Part shown: positions 27,949 to 36,810 of the stretch, one piece after another
How positions within the stretch are numbered: position 1 is the stretch's first letter
Layout: the number at the start of each line of letters is the position of its first letter
Assembly (NCBI GenBank): GCA_964445985.1
Contig: CAYUMU010000006.1
Coordinates: 1-64,000 of the forward strand
Length of the DNA: 64,000 nt
Direction: 5' to 3'
From: CAYUMU01 sp964445985
GTDB lineage: Bacteria; Planctomycetota; Planctomycetia; Pirellulales; S012-138
The notes under the pieces: generated by a model
Database searches by the model: none
What the model was told of the DNA's origin: nothing
Seen by the model: the letters and a program-made list of their open reading frames with translations, nothing else
Position numbers and translations under genes: made by a program

Positions 27949-29025
27949 TCAATCATGATCGAAGTTGCGGCGAAGCGGGTTCTGATACAGCACGCGGGAT
28001 AATAGCTCCGGCGTGCCCGGCTCGTGGGGATCGCGGTCATAATGCCAGCGATCGCCGCTGGGCACATAGCGAGGATCGTACGGCCAGGGATGAAAGGGAT
28101 CGAAGCCCAGCGCGGCCGAGAGTTTAGAAGAATCCATCGCCACGTTGCCCGCCCGCGGCGGCATCGGGCCCGCGGCGGCCCGCGGCATGCCCATCAGTAA
28201 GGTCGGATCGTAACCCCCCACGCGATTTACAATCTGAGCAATTTGATACAGCGAGAGCCGTAGCGGTCCCCCGGCGTGATACAGGCCGGCTAAATCGCTG
28301 GATAGGACAGCCGCCAGGCACTCGTTCAGGCAATCGGTATAGGTGGGAGTGCGAATTTCGTCGTAGTAGAGCGTGGCCGGTTTTCCCTGCTTGAACCGGC
28401 TTTGAATCCAGTCAATCGCTCCGGCATGCCCATTAAAACTAACGCCCATCGGCAACGAGATGCGCAGTACGCACGACGTGGGATGGGCTGCCAATATCAA
28501 CGATTCCGCGGCGGCCATCGTGCGGCCGTAAACAGTGACAGGATCGGTGGGATCGGTCTCGCGGTATCCGCCCGTCCCCTCGCTGCCGGAGTAGACCAGG
28601 TCGATCGAGAGATGCACCAGTCGAATGTGGCGTTCCTCCACCACTTCCAACAGGTGCCGCAACGCGGAAACATTCACCCGCCACGCCAGGGCCGGATCGA
28701 GCTCGCAGTTCTTCAGGGCACAATTGCCTTCGCAGTCGAGCACGGCGGCAAATTGATAATCATCGAACAATTGCCGCAACCGCGGCAGGTCTTCGGCCTC
28801 GCACGGTAGAATGCCGGGCCGATCTAACGGCCAGTATTCGGGACGACGCAGCGCAAACACCTGCCCCGGGTATAAGGCGCTGAAATACTGGAACGCGTTG
28901 TAGCCAGCCACGCCCGCGGGCCCCGTAATCAAGAGGGGCAGCGGTGGACGAAAACGCGGCTCCGCCAGCGGTCCCTCAAACACATGGCTGTTGGCCGGTC
29001 GTGCATCGGAACTGGCTCGGCCCAT
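27949..29025 (-). CDS. RmlD-like NAD-dependent epimerase/reductase (SDR) with altered active site
   Basis: 358 residues. The Rossmann loop ITGPAGVAGYNAF begins near residue 33, and the domain order follows RmlD (dTDP-4-dehydrorhamnose reductase): LDCEGNCALKNCELDP, then VNVSALRHLLEVVEE, LSIDLVYSG, and a C-terminal substrate region with YHAGG. The YxxxK catalytic motif reads YGRTM (about 167-171), so Lys is replaced by Met. It may still bind a sugar nucleotide without normal catalysis, or use another base. It could belong to cell-envelope sugar metabolism, but neighbours give no support. The start has no clear ribosome site. Confidence 0.7.
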   Translation of the reverse strand: MGRASSDARPANSHVFEGPLAEPRFRPPLPLLITGPAGVAGYNAFQYFSALYPGQVFALRRPEYWPLDRPGILPCEAEDLPRLRQLFDDYQFAAVLDCEGNCALKNCELDPALAWRVNVSALRHLLEVVEERHIRLVHLSIDLVYSGSEGTGGYRETDPTDPVTVYGRTMAAAESLILAAHPTSCVLRISLPMGVSFNGHAGAIDWIQSRFKQGKPATLYYDEIRTPTYTDCLNECLAAVLSSDLAGLYHAGGPLRLSLYQIAQIVNRVGGYDPTLLMGMPRAAAGPMPPRAGNVAMDSSKLSAALGFDPFHPWPYDPRYVPSGDRWHYDRDPHEPGTPELLSRVLYQNPLRRNFDHD

Positions 29026-29133
29026 GGCGAGAAAACACAGAAATTAGGAAGGAAGTGGCAATCACCGTGAACCGATTGCCGAGGGCAATCGCCCGCCGTT
29101 GGCCAGGGGGGCCAGGGCAGGCAAACCGAATGC

Positions 29134-31776
29134 TTAGCTGGCCTGACGTTTCACTTCGGCCACTTCTTTGAGTCGATCGCCCACCGTCTTCAACAACTCG
29201 GGATCGCGCGTCTTGCGGGCCGGAGTTTGAGCGTTTCGCAAGATTAGCAGGGCTTCGGTATAGCGTTCCAGCAGCCGGGCTTCATCCGAAAGCTCGAGTG
29301 CCTTTTCGGTAATCAGCTGCGCCATGTCAACCGCATCGGTTTTCTTGCCAGCTTCGGTAAGCACGTCATTACGCATCAGCAGAGAATCGACCGCGTGCGT
29401 TTCGCCAATATGCTCAACAATCAAAAAAGCCAGGTCGAAGTCACCCGCCTGGGCCGCCAGGTCGCGGGCCGTTGCCAACAACACCAGCCGGGCCGTGGGA
29501 TCGCCACCCACGTTGACCGCCTCTTCCTGAAGCTTGTCGCAGAGCAGCAGTTGAGCCTCGGCTGTGGTCGCCGCCGAAAACTCAGCGGTGCGTGAAGACC
29601 GCAGCCCGGCAATCAACGGATCGAGCGCGGCCGCGGGCGGAATGGGGAATTTTCCATCCACCGGCATTGGCATCGGCGTCGGTGAAGGGGTCGGCGTGGG
29701 CGCGGTTCCTGCAGGCGTCGTTCCTGCAGGCATGGTATCGGGAGTGGTGCTGGCCACCTGTACTTTGTTCGGATCAAAGCCGTCTGGCACCACGACTTCC
29801 AACTCGGGTAGCAATTGAGCCACTTGTTCCGAGGCCCCCGCCCGCTGGGCCGACAGCCAGTGCTCTCGAGCTTCGTCCGGCTTGGAGGGTGGGCTGATGA
29901 GTTTGAATGCCCCCAGCATCAACTCGGCGGCTGGGTCACCCTTGCGGAGGACGCGTTCCGCGAGTCCCACGGCCAACCCGCCCTTCATTGTCTGATAGCT
30001 GTGAACGATGTTTTGCCCCGCCTGGCGAAGCGTAATGCTCTCGGGTCCAACTTCCACCACACCCACGGTAATGCCGGCGATGGTGGCTTGCTCGGCGGGA
30101 ACCAACCGGCTGCCGCCTTCTTTGGCCGCCCGCCAGAAAGCTTCGACATACTCCGCCACGAGTTGCACGCGGCGCAGGTCTTCGGCCCTCTCGGGAACTT
30201 GCTTTTGGGCTGCCACGGCCAACTTCAACCGAGCGTTCGCCTCAGTGAAGTCTCGCTGCCCTAGAAAGTAACGAACACTCATCAACGCATGATCGAACGC
30301 TGCAACCGCGGCGGTGTTGGGCATCGGCTCCGCCGGCTTTGGCATGGGCACCGGCATCGGCACGGGAGTTGGCGTGGGTTCCGGCATGGGCGTGGGAACA
30401 GGCATCGGTATCGGCATCGTAACCGGCATCGTAACCGGGTCGGGCTCCGGCCGATTGGGCTGTGGCATCGGAACGGACATCGGGTCCGGCGTTACGGGCA
30501 CTTCCGGCATGGGAGTTGGAGGCCGATTGTCGAGGCTGGGCCGCGGGGGAGTTGTACCCGCCGGTGTGCCTGTTGGCAGGTTCGGTTTGGGGCCGGTTGT
30601 CGGATTGGCAGCAGACGAAGTGTTATTGTCCGCGGTTGGATTGCCCTGCGCCGTGACGGCGGGTGTCTCGGGGGCAAACGGCCCCCATTCCGAAACGGCC
30701 ATCAGCACCACCAGCAAGGTTCCCAGAATCGTGGCCCCCGCGCCGATCAAGATGCCGTTGGTGGGGCGGCGGCGAAACCTCCTCTGGACCAAAACGGGCA
30801 TTCCACCGCCAGGCAAACCCGCGGTGGGTGCGTTCGGAGCCGACGCAACCGATCCGCCCAACGAATTCGCAACGGGCATGGCCCGAGGGATCTGCGCCCC
30901 GTTGTTTGGATTACCGGTCGGCTGACCATAGTTGGGCGCGTGAACGGGTTGCGCAACGGCCGTGGGATGCTGACTGTAACCCATCGGCGCCTGGGCTACC
31001 GGAATTCCGGCAACCGGAACGGCTGCCGCCATGGGCGCAGGCGGAAGCACTTGCGGCGGCGCAGGCGCAGGCGGCACAACTTGGGGCGGCACAACTTGGG
31101 GCGGCACAACTTGGGGCGGCACGGCCTTGGGGGGCACGGGAGCGGCGGCCGTGGGATGGTAGCCCTGGTAACCGCCGCCCGCGGGCGCCGGAGGCGGAGT
31201 CGCTGGCGTGGGTTGAAAGTGCCCGGGCGTAAGGGGCGCGGGCAAATCGACCGATTGATTGCTGGGATCGGTGGCGGAAGGCGGCAGCAATTCTTCGCTG
31301 TTGTCGTCCTCCTGATCGTCGCTGGAAATCTCGTGAAACACCGCCGCGCGAACAGCAGGCCCTGCAGGGGGAGCCGGCTCGGCAGCCTCTCGCGCAGCAG
31401 GCGCCGGCGCAGAGGGCGATAGCGCAGAGGGCGATGGTTTCGAAGGCGCCGGCGCGGCGGGGGCTGAACTCTTGGCCTTCAGCGCCGCCTCCGCTTTGGC
31501 GATCCGTTCGCGCAACTTGTCGTCGTAGACCGTTTTACGCTGGGAATCGAGCAGGCAAATCTCGGCGGCGTCCAATTCGTCAATCAATTGGTCCACTTCG
31601 CGATCGTGGTCCTTGCCGCGGTGCCGCTCTACCTTGATGCGGGCCTGATTGGCTGCCCGTTTGATCGCTACCAGGTCGCCTTCATACAGCGGCAGCCCTA
31701 GCAGTTGATAGTGCGTTTTGGGCCGCTCGTGCCGTAGTTCGAGCCACTGACGATACACATTCAAAGTTGTGGCCAC
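29134..31776 (-). CDS. J-domain-like protein with proline-rich region, one TM segment and helical C-terminus
   Basis: 880 residues. The start is a GTG at 31776 with GAGAGGAG 8 bases upstream. Residues about 15-95 (HYQLLGLPLYEGDLVAIKRA ... DAAEICLLDSQRKTVYD) look like a J domain but lack the HPD tripeptide needed to stimulate DnaK. A long Pro/Ala-rich stretch with PPQVV repeats follows, then one TM helix (ILIGAGATILGTLLVVLM), a second repeat of MP and TP dipeptides, and a C-terminal region (about 500-880) rich in helices like TPR. Similar J-like planctomycete proteins are common and uncharacterised. Topology predicts a cytoplasmic J-like head and an external C-terminus. Confidence 0.72.
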   Translation of the reverse strand: MATTLNVYRQWLELRHERPKTHYQLLGLPLYEGDLVAIKRAANQARIKVERHRGKDHDREVDQLIDELDAAEICLLDSQRKTVYDDKLRERIAKAEAALKAKSSAPAAPAPSKPSPSALSPSAPAPAAREAAEPAPPAGPAVRAAVFHEISSDDQEDDNSEELLPPSATDPSNQSVDLPAPLTPGHFQPTPATPPPAPAGGGYQGYHPTAAAPVPPKAVPPQVVPPQVVPPQVVPPAPAPPQVLPPAPMAAAVPVAGIPVAQAPMGYSQHPTAVAQPVHAPNYGQPTGNPNNGAQIPRAMPVANSLGGSVASAPNAPTAGLPGGGMPVLVQRRFRRRPTNGILIGAGATILGTLLVVLMAVSEWGPFAPETPAVTAQGNPTADNNTSSAANPTTGPKPNLPTGTPAGTTPPRPSLDNRPPTPMPEVPVTPDPMSVPMPQPNRPEPDPVTMPVTMPIPMPVPTPMPEPTPTPVPMPVPMPKPAEPMPNTAAVAAFDHALMSVRYFLGQRDFTEANARLKLAVAAQKQVPERAEDLRRVQLVAEYVEAFWRAAKEGGSRLVPAEQATIAGITVGVVEVGPESITLRQAGQNIVHSYQTMKGGLAVGLAERVLRKGDPAAELMLGAFKLISPPSKPDEAREHWLSAQRAGASEQVAQLLPELEVVVPDGFDPNKVQVASTTPDTMPAGTTPAGTAPTPTPSPTPMPMPVDGKFPIPPAAALDPLIAGLRSSRTAEFSAATTAEAQLLLCDKLQEEAVNVGGDPTARLVLLATARDLAAQAGDFDLAFLIVEHIGETHAVDSLLMRNDVLTEAGKKTDAVDMAQLITEKALELSDEARLLERYTEALLILRNAQTPARKTRDPELLKTVGDRLKEVAEVKRQAS
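31071..31130 (-). repeat. 15-bp tandem repeat coding PPQVV repeats
   Basis: The unit GCGGCACAACTTGGG repeats three times exactly (31071-31115) and once with changes (31116-31130). On the minus strand it encodes PPQVV units in the proline-rich linker of the J-like protein. It is a likely site of slippage and length variation. Confidence 0.85.
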
Positions 31777-32728
31777 GCGTTCAGCTCCTCTCAAAACTCG
31801 CGCTCGCGCGAGCATGCAAAATCACAAATCGATCCGCGTTGGCGCGAGCTTGCCTCTCGCGACGTCTCGCCGACCTTTGGCTATTGGTGACCTTGCAAAG
31901 TGTGTTTTAGAACGGCCCAATTCGAGCTCGCCCGATGGCAGAGGGTTAGTCGGCGGCTCATTCTGCCCCGCAATGGGTTGCCCCGCGGTGGGTTGCCCTG
32001 GGTATGCGTTTATCGAACTTGGGCAGCCAGCCCAGTCCGCGTTGCGGCAAAACCGCGGTTGGCAGCAGGCTGCTGGCCCAAAAACTCGATCGCAACGCGG
32101 ATCCCGCCAACTCAACTCACCCTCAACCATCGGGGATTCGCCGCTTGCAGGTCTTGATTATGCCCTAAATCTGCGGCATCGGAAAGTTTGGATTCTGGCG
32201 AACACCAAGTTTCCCAGTCTTGACGACCAGGCTTCCTCACCTGTTTCCGGCGAATTGTCATCTTAGACGCCGGCCGCCGGCGAGCGGTTCCCACGTTTTG
32301 TAACTCTTTGATCTTGAACCCCGCTCTGGCATCTTAGGCCCCGCGCTCCTTTCCCGCCAACTCGATCGCCACAAATCGATCAGGGCATCGCGGGGGCGAA
32401 CAGGCCGCGGTTCGCTCGTTGTTTTCCGCACACCAAAAATATAGGACATTTGCCGCGATTTCTGACCAATACTTGTCGGGAAACGGCGTCGCCAGGAGGG
32501 TCCAACATGCCTCCACGCGGTTGAATTTCGAGATTCCCCGCGCACGGGGGCTGCCCCTGAAAATTCCCTAAACCCAGTATGTTTGAGGGGGTGGCTGGCA
32601 GCGTACAATACTCTGATGAGGCGGTTGACAGGTGGAACAGCGGAAAGAGCCCACTAGCCACGCCTGCATCGATCCCCCAATGAAGCGCGATTCCGATTTT
32701 AACGGTCGTATTCCATGAGGCGGTTCTA
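31777..32728. other. 952-base region without a supported gene
   Basis: This is the longest gene-free stretch in the window, between the divergent J-like gene (minus) and cytochrome P450 gene (plus). Short frames on both strands lack ribosome sites and recognisable protein character. It contains a direct repeat of GGGTTGCCC (near 31975 and 31991) and the P450 promoter candidate at 32583-32610. Nothing else could be identified by eye. Confidence 0.5.
32583..32610 (+). promoter_or_regulatory. possible sigma-70-like promoter before the P450 gene
   Basis: TTGAGG (32583-32588) and TACAAT (32605-32610) are separated by 16 bases, resembling -35 and -10 boxes. They lie about 120 bases before the P450 start. 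A second TTGACA occurs at 32626-32631 without a matching -10. Consensus in planctomycetes is poorly defined, so this is weak. Confidence 0.25.
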
Positions 32729-34156
32729 ATGATTAGCCGTCGAGAACCCAATCGAAGTAACTGGCCGGGTCCGCCGAGTCGGTGGGGAGGATTTCCCTAC
32801 GCTGGTCGCCTGATGTCCGACATGCTGGGTTTCGCCTGCGAGTTGACCGAGCAATATGGAGATATGGTTCGTTTCCGAATTGGCCCAGCGCAAATGTTCG
32901 TGATGCGGCATCCGGAACGAATCCACGACGTGCTGGTACGGAAGGTCGACAGCTTTATCCGCGAGCCGCTGGTGCAGAAGTTTTTTCGCCCCTGGCTAGG
33001 GCGGGGGATTTTGCTTAGCGACGGCGAGCGATGGCGATCGCAGCGAGTGCCGGTCCAAGCCGCCTGGCATCAACTCAGTGCCGAGGCTTCGGCGGAAGCG
33101 GCGGTTCGACATACCCAGCGACTATTTGTGTCGCGCCGTGGCGAAATGTTCGACTTTGCCGAGGCTTGTGAGCGTCTGGCGTTTTCCGTCGTATACGAAA
33201 CCGTGCTAGGCCACGCCGATCCGGCCGCCATCGATGCCATGTTCTCAGCCGCCACGGTGCTGCAAGACGCAGGCATCCATCGCCTTTCCAGTTTCAGCCA
33301 AACTCCCTACTGGATGCCCACGGGCAGCAATCGCCGCATGCGACTGGCCTTGCGCGACTTGCGCCACTTGCTCGAAAACCACCTGCAAGACTGTCGCCGC
33401 GCCGCCGATCCGTCAGCTGGCGCCGGGCAATTTGCACGCCTGATGTTGGCTGCCGCCGACCGAGGCGAAATGTCGCTCGAGGCCGTTCGCGACGGGCTTG
33501 CCAATTTGCTGTTCGGTGGCAAAGAAACGGCCGGAGCAGCATTGCTCTTCTGCTTGTATCTGCTGGCAAAGCATCCGAGCGAGCAGTCACTCGCCCAGCA
33601 CGAGGTGGATTCTGTTCTGCAAGGGCGTCTGCCAACGGCCGCCGACTACGAGCGACTGCCCTACTTGGAACAGGTTTTCAAGGAGTCGTTGCGACTCTTT
33701 CCGGCCGTGCCCTTCTTGTCGCGCCAGGCCACGCGAGCCATTGAGCTAGACGGCTATTCCATTCCCAAACGAGGGCACGTGGTTCTGGCCGTGTATTGCA
33801 TGCAGCGAGACGAACGCTGGTTCCCGGAGCCCGAGCGATTCCTGCCGGAGCGATTTCAGCGGGATCGTGAAAAGACGATTCCCGCGCATACTTTCCTGCC
33901 GTTTGGCGCCGGGGTTCACGCCTGCATCGGACGGCGCTTGGCCATGCTCGAAGCCAGCGTGGCGCTGGCGACGCTGCTCGCCCAAGCCTCGGTGGTTCTC
34001 CCGGAGAACCACCAACTGCCGCCGTTGGTCGCCGATATGCGGTTGCACCCCCAGGGGCCATTTCCCCTGCAACTTTGCGGGCGGTCGCAAACCAGCCCCT
34101 CCACAAGCATCCAACACGAAATCCGTTCCCGCTCGCCCAGTAGCCCCATCTGCTAG
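32729..34156 (+). CDS. cytochrome P450
   Basis: 475 residues. The heme-binding loop FGAGVHACIGRRLA places the Cys ligand at residue 399. The ExxR motif is KESLRLFP, the PERF-type motif is ERFLPERF, and the I-helix reads LLFGGKETAGAAL, with Glu-Thr at the oxygen-activation site. This makes it a class of bacterial/CYP4-like monooxygenase that needs an external electron donor; no ferredoxin or reductase gene is adjacent. There is no signal peptide or TM anchor, so it is soluble or peripheral. GAGG lies 8 bases before the ATG. NAD kinase follows about 100 bases downstream on the same strand. The substrate is unknown. Confidence 0.93.
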   Translation: MISRREPNRSNWPGPPSRWGGFPYAGRLMSDMLGFACELTEQYGDMVRFRIGPAQMFVMRHPERIHDVLVRKVDSFIREPLVQKFFRPWLGRGILLSDGERWRSQRVPVQAAWHQLSAEASAEAAVRHTQRLFVSRRGEMFDFAEACERLAFSVVYETVLGHADPAAIDAMFSAATVLQDAGIHRLSSFSQTPYWMPTGSNRRMRLALRDLRHLLENHLQDCRRAADPSAGAGQFARLMLAAADRGEMSLEAVRDGLANLLFGGKETAGAALLFCLYLLAKHPSEQSLAQHEVDSVLQGRLPTAADYERLPYLEQVFKESLRLFPAVPFLSRQATRAIELDGYSIPKRGHVVLAVYCMQRDERWFPEPERFLPERFQRDREKTIPAHTFLPFGAGVHACIGRRLAMLEASVALATLLAQASVVLPENHQLPPLVADMRLHPQGPFPLQLCGRSQTSPSTSIQHEIRSRSPSSPIC

Positions 34157-34253
34157 TACATCGCCAGCCCAGGCAATTCCCAGTCCCCACTCCCCAGTCC
34201 CCGAAATGCGGCTCCCGTTGCCTCGCGGCGGTAGCTCTCTTATCATCGCCACC

Positions 34254-35126
34254 ATGCCCCAAACAGCAGCACGCCCCGTTGTCGCGGTCCTTGGAATGGG
34301 TGATCGGCCAGAAATTGAAGCCAAGGCGCTCACGCTGCGCCCTGCCATTGAGCGACACGCCGAAATTGCCGTTTGGGATTTTGGCATGCATGCCGATCTG
34401 ACAGGTTTGGGTGCTGACTACGCCATTGTGATGGGCGGCGACGGGACCATTCTTCGGGCGGCCCGCCACATGGGCTATCACCAACTGCCGGTCGTTGGTG
34501 TCAATTTGGGAAGACTGGGGTTTTTGGCGGGCTTGTCTCCGGCGGAGTTTCAAACGCAGCTTCCCTTCATTTGTTCGCATCGTTGCCAGCAGGTCGAGCA
34601 TTTGATGTTTGAGTGCCGCGTGTTTCGCGGGGGTGAACTGATTCACGAGCAATTGGGGCTCAACGAAACTTCGGTGCTCAACGGTTACCCGTTCTCCATG
34701 CTGGAGATCGATTTCTATGTTGACGCGGTTTTGGCGACTACCTATCGTTGCGATGGCTTGATCGTCAGCACGCCGATCGGCTCGACGGCGCACAACCTGT
34801 CTGCCGGGGGTCCGATACTTCGCAAAAGTCTCGACGCCTTTGTGATTTCGCCAATTAGCCCTCACACATTGACCAATCGCCCCGTGGTGGATGCCGCGGA
34901 TCGCGTGTTTGAGTTGGTGGCCGCCCGTCCCAACGAAGGCGCCAGCGTGGTGGTCGATGGCCAGGTGCTCTGCCGTTTGGAAGCGGAAGATCGGGTACGC
35001 GTGGAGCGAGCCCAGCCGAGGTTCTTGCTCGTGGAAGTACCCGGCGGAGGCTACTACAAAACGCTCTCGGCCAAGTTGGGGTGGGGTGGCCGAATCGACG
35101 GATATCCTCGCGGAGGCAGCAATTAG
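34254..35126 (+). CDS. nadK: NAD kinase
   Basis: 290 residues, cytoplasmic. It phosphorylates NAD to NADP using ATP or polyphosphate. The family signature is clear: MGGDGTILRAAR with the GGDGT loop, VVGVNLGRLGFLA, NETSVLNG, and the Gly-rich TPIGSTAHNLSAGGPI. The ATG at 34254 starts where the kinase fold begins; an upstream in-frame ATG at 34206 is possible, and neither has a strong ribosome site. Between P450 and nadK there are short tandem copies of CCCAGTCCCC (34180-34200). Confidence 0.95.
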   Translation: MPQTAARPVVAVLGMGDRPEIEAKALTLRPAIERHAEIAVWDFGMHADLTGLGADYAIVMGGDGTILRAARHMGYHQLPVVGVNLGRLGFLAGLSPAEFQTQLPFICSHRCQQVEHLMFECRVFRGGELIHEQLGLNETSVLNGYPFSMLEIDFYVDAVLATTYRCDGLIVSTPIGSTAHNLSAGGPILRKSLDAFVISPISPHTLTNRPVVDAADRVFELVAARPNEGASVVVDGQVLCRLEAEDRVRVERAQPRFLLVEVPGGGYYKTLSAKLGWGGRIDGYPRGGSN

Positions 35127-35215
35127 CATTGGGGAACGGCGAAAGTTGGCTCGCAGCCGCCCCATCGGGCTCCACCTCCCCCCTAATTCAACTTTTAGTC
35201 GCAAGGAAGCGCACC

Positions 35216-36109
35216 ATGCCTGTTGGCTTCACCACAAAACTCTTGTTTGCCTGGCTTTCGCTCGCCACCTTGGCCTCGGCTCAAGATGCCGAAGGCAAGC
35301 AGGCCCATCTCCTGCGATACCAATTCAAAGCCGGCGACGTGTTTCGCTGGGACGTGCGGCATCAGGTCAAAATTATGACCACCGTGGCCGGAACCACCCA
35401 AAACGCCGCGACCGACAGCCGTTCGGTCAAGAAATGGGAAGTCGAAAGCGTGGGCGACGATGGCCGAATCACCTTTGTGCATTCGGTGGAAAGCGTGGTG
35501 ATGACCCACCGCTTGTCGGGCCGCGAAGAGCAAACATTCGACAGCGTCAACGACAAAACCCCGCCGCCCGGCTTTGAAGATGCCGCCGAGAATATCGGGG
35601 TGCCTTTAGCGACCGTCACCATGGACAGTCGCGGGGAAGTGATCGAGCGCAAAGACGGCCGCCCCCGCGGCACCGGCTACGATGGCCCAATGACGATCCC
35701 GCTGCCCGAGGAAGCCGTTTACGCTGGCTACGAATGGAAGATTCCGCACCTGATCAGCATCCCGATGCGCGACCGCACGATCAAAAAGGTCAAGACCCAG
35801 CAGCGCTACCTGGTGGAATCCATTAAAGACGGCGTGGCGACGATTCGGGTCGAAACCCAAATCCTCACGCCCATCAACGATCCGGTGATCGAGGCGCAAC
35901 TGGTGCAACGCGAAACGCGCGGCACGGTGCGGTTCGATATCACGCAAGGCTGGGTGATCGAGCAGAACGCGGAAATGGAAAAACGCGTGATCGGCCACAT
36001 CGGCGAAACCAGCAGCATGCACTACAGCATGCAGTTTGAAGAAAAACTGCGAAATGCCGAGCCCCATACCGTGCAAGGCCCCCAACCCGCGGGACCGAAA
36101 ATCAAATAG
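35216..36109 (+). CDS. exported protein of unknown function (DUF6263-like)
   Basis: 297 residues. AAGGA lies 8 bases before ATG 35216, which starts a signal peptide (MPVGFTTKLLFAWLSLATLASA). The mature part is a beta-rich protein (LRYQFKAGDVFRWDV at its start, ending in QGWVIEQNAEMEKRVIG) resembling the DUF6263 family of exported proteins. No enzymatic motif was found. It follows nadK on the same strand with 90 bases between, which is not clearly an operon. Confidence 0.7.
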   Translation: MPVGFTTKLLFAWLSLATLASAQDAEGKQAHLLRYQFKAGDVFRWDVRHQVKIMTTVAGTTQNAATDSRSVKKWEVESVGDDGRITFVHSVESVVMTHRLSGREEQTFDSVNDKTPPPGFEDAAENIGVPLATVTMDSRGEVIERKDGRPRGTGYDGPMTIPLPEEAVYAGYEWKIPHLISIPMRDRTIKKVKTQQRYLVESIKDGVATIRVETQILTPINDPVIEAQLVQRETRGTVRFDITQGWVIEQNAEMEKRVIGHIGETSSMHYSMQFEEKLRNAEPHTVQGPQPAGPKIK

Positions 36110-36384
36110 GCCCGCTGATTCACAACCCGGCGCGTGGCTGGGGACAAGTTGTGGCCCAAAGGCGGTGCTACCCACAACCAACTCTCCCCCAGATCGTTGG
36201 TCGTTGGACTCATCTTGCATTCCAGCAATGGCCAGGTTCGTCTGGGGGGGCCGATTGTCGGCAACACTCACTACGATCTTATCGCCCTTAGCGACAATCG
36301 GACCCCGGCCGGTGGCCTGAATCGGCGCCGCCAAGCAAAACCAGTCAGCACGGCTCTTTTTTGAACGGTTCTCGGCGGAACCGG

Positions 36385-36645
36385 TTACAACATGCGGCGG
36401 GCCGCGCCGAGCAAAAACCGCGCGTATAGCTCGGTGGTGAAACGCCGCACGGAACCCTGGGTTCGCATCAGGAACACCGCGGCGATAATCAGCCCCACCA
36501 GAACGCATCCCGTGGCCAACCAGAGCATGGCGTTCCGCCCTAGCATGACCGCGGCCACGATCCAGCCCAGGATCATGGCGACCGTGGCAAACCCAGTTCC
36601 TGGCCGTCCTAATTGCAATTGTCGATTCATTCCGTTCGTTCCCAT
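36385..36645 (-). CDS. small inner-membrane protein, two TM segments
   Basis: 86 residues. From the ATG at 36645 the protein has two hydrophobic helices (TGFATVAMILGWIVAAVML and WLATGCVLVGLIIAAVFLM) separated by a short turn, and a basic C-terminus, so both ends are probably cytoplasmic. A purine-rich GGGGG lies 7 bases upstream; an ATG at 36630 is an alternative. No family is recognised. Confidence 0.55.
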   Translation of the reverse strand: MGTNGMNRQLQLGRPGTGFATVAMILGWIVAAVMLGRNAMLWLATGCVLVGLIIAAVFLMRTQGSVRRFTTELYARFLLGAARRML

Positions 36646-36810
36646 TATCAGACCCCCGAGGAACAATCGGTACAACTGTCCCAACATACCGCAGCAATGG
36701 GGGGGTGCCAAATAAGTTTTCGGCAGTTCCACCTTATTTTCTCAGGCGGAAGAGATCGACACTTGCAACGGGAATGGTCACGAAAATCAGAAAAGGCCCG
36801 TCCAGACCGA

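Noticed and set aside
30289..31422. Plus-strand Arg/His/Gly-rich frame opposite the J-like gene
   Set aside because: It is the complement of the low-complexity MP/PP tract, with no start signal.
34170..34202. CCCAGTCCCC short tandem copies between P450 and nadK
   Set aside because: Two to three imperfect short copies; simple-sequence noise, not a supported element.
33678..35204. Minus-strand open frame of 508 residues across P450 and NAD kinase
   Set aside because: Both plus-strand genes have clear family motifs throughout; the minus frame is a high-G+C shadow.
36135..36185. GTTGTGG...CCACAAC dyad after the exported protein gene
   Set aside because: Seven-base arms around a long loop, no T-run; could be chance.
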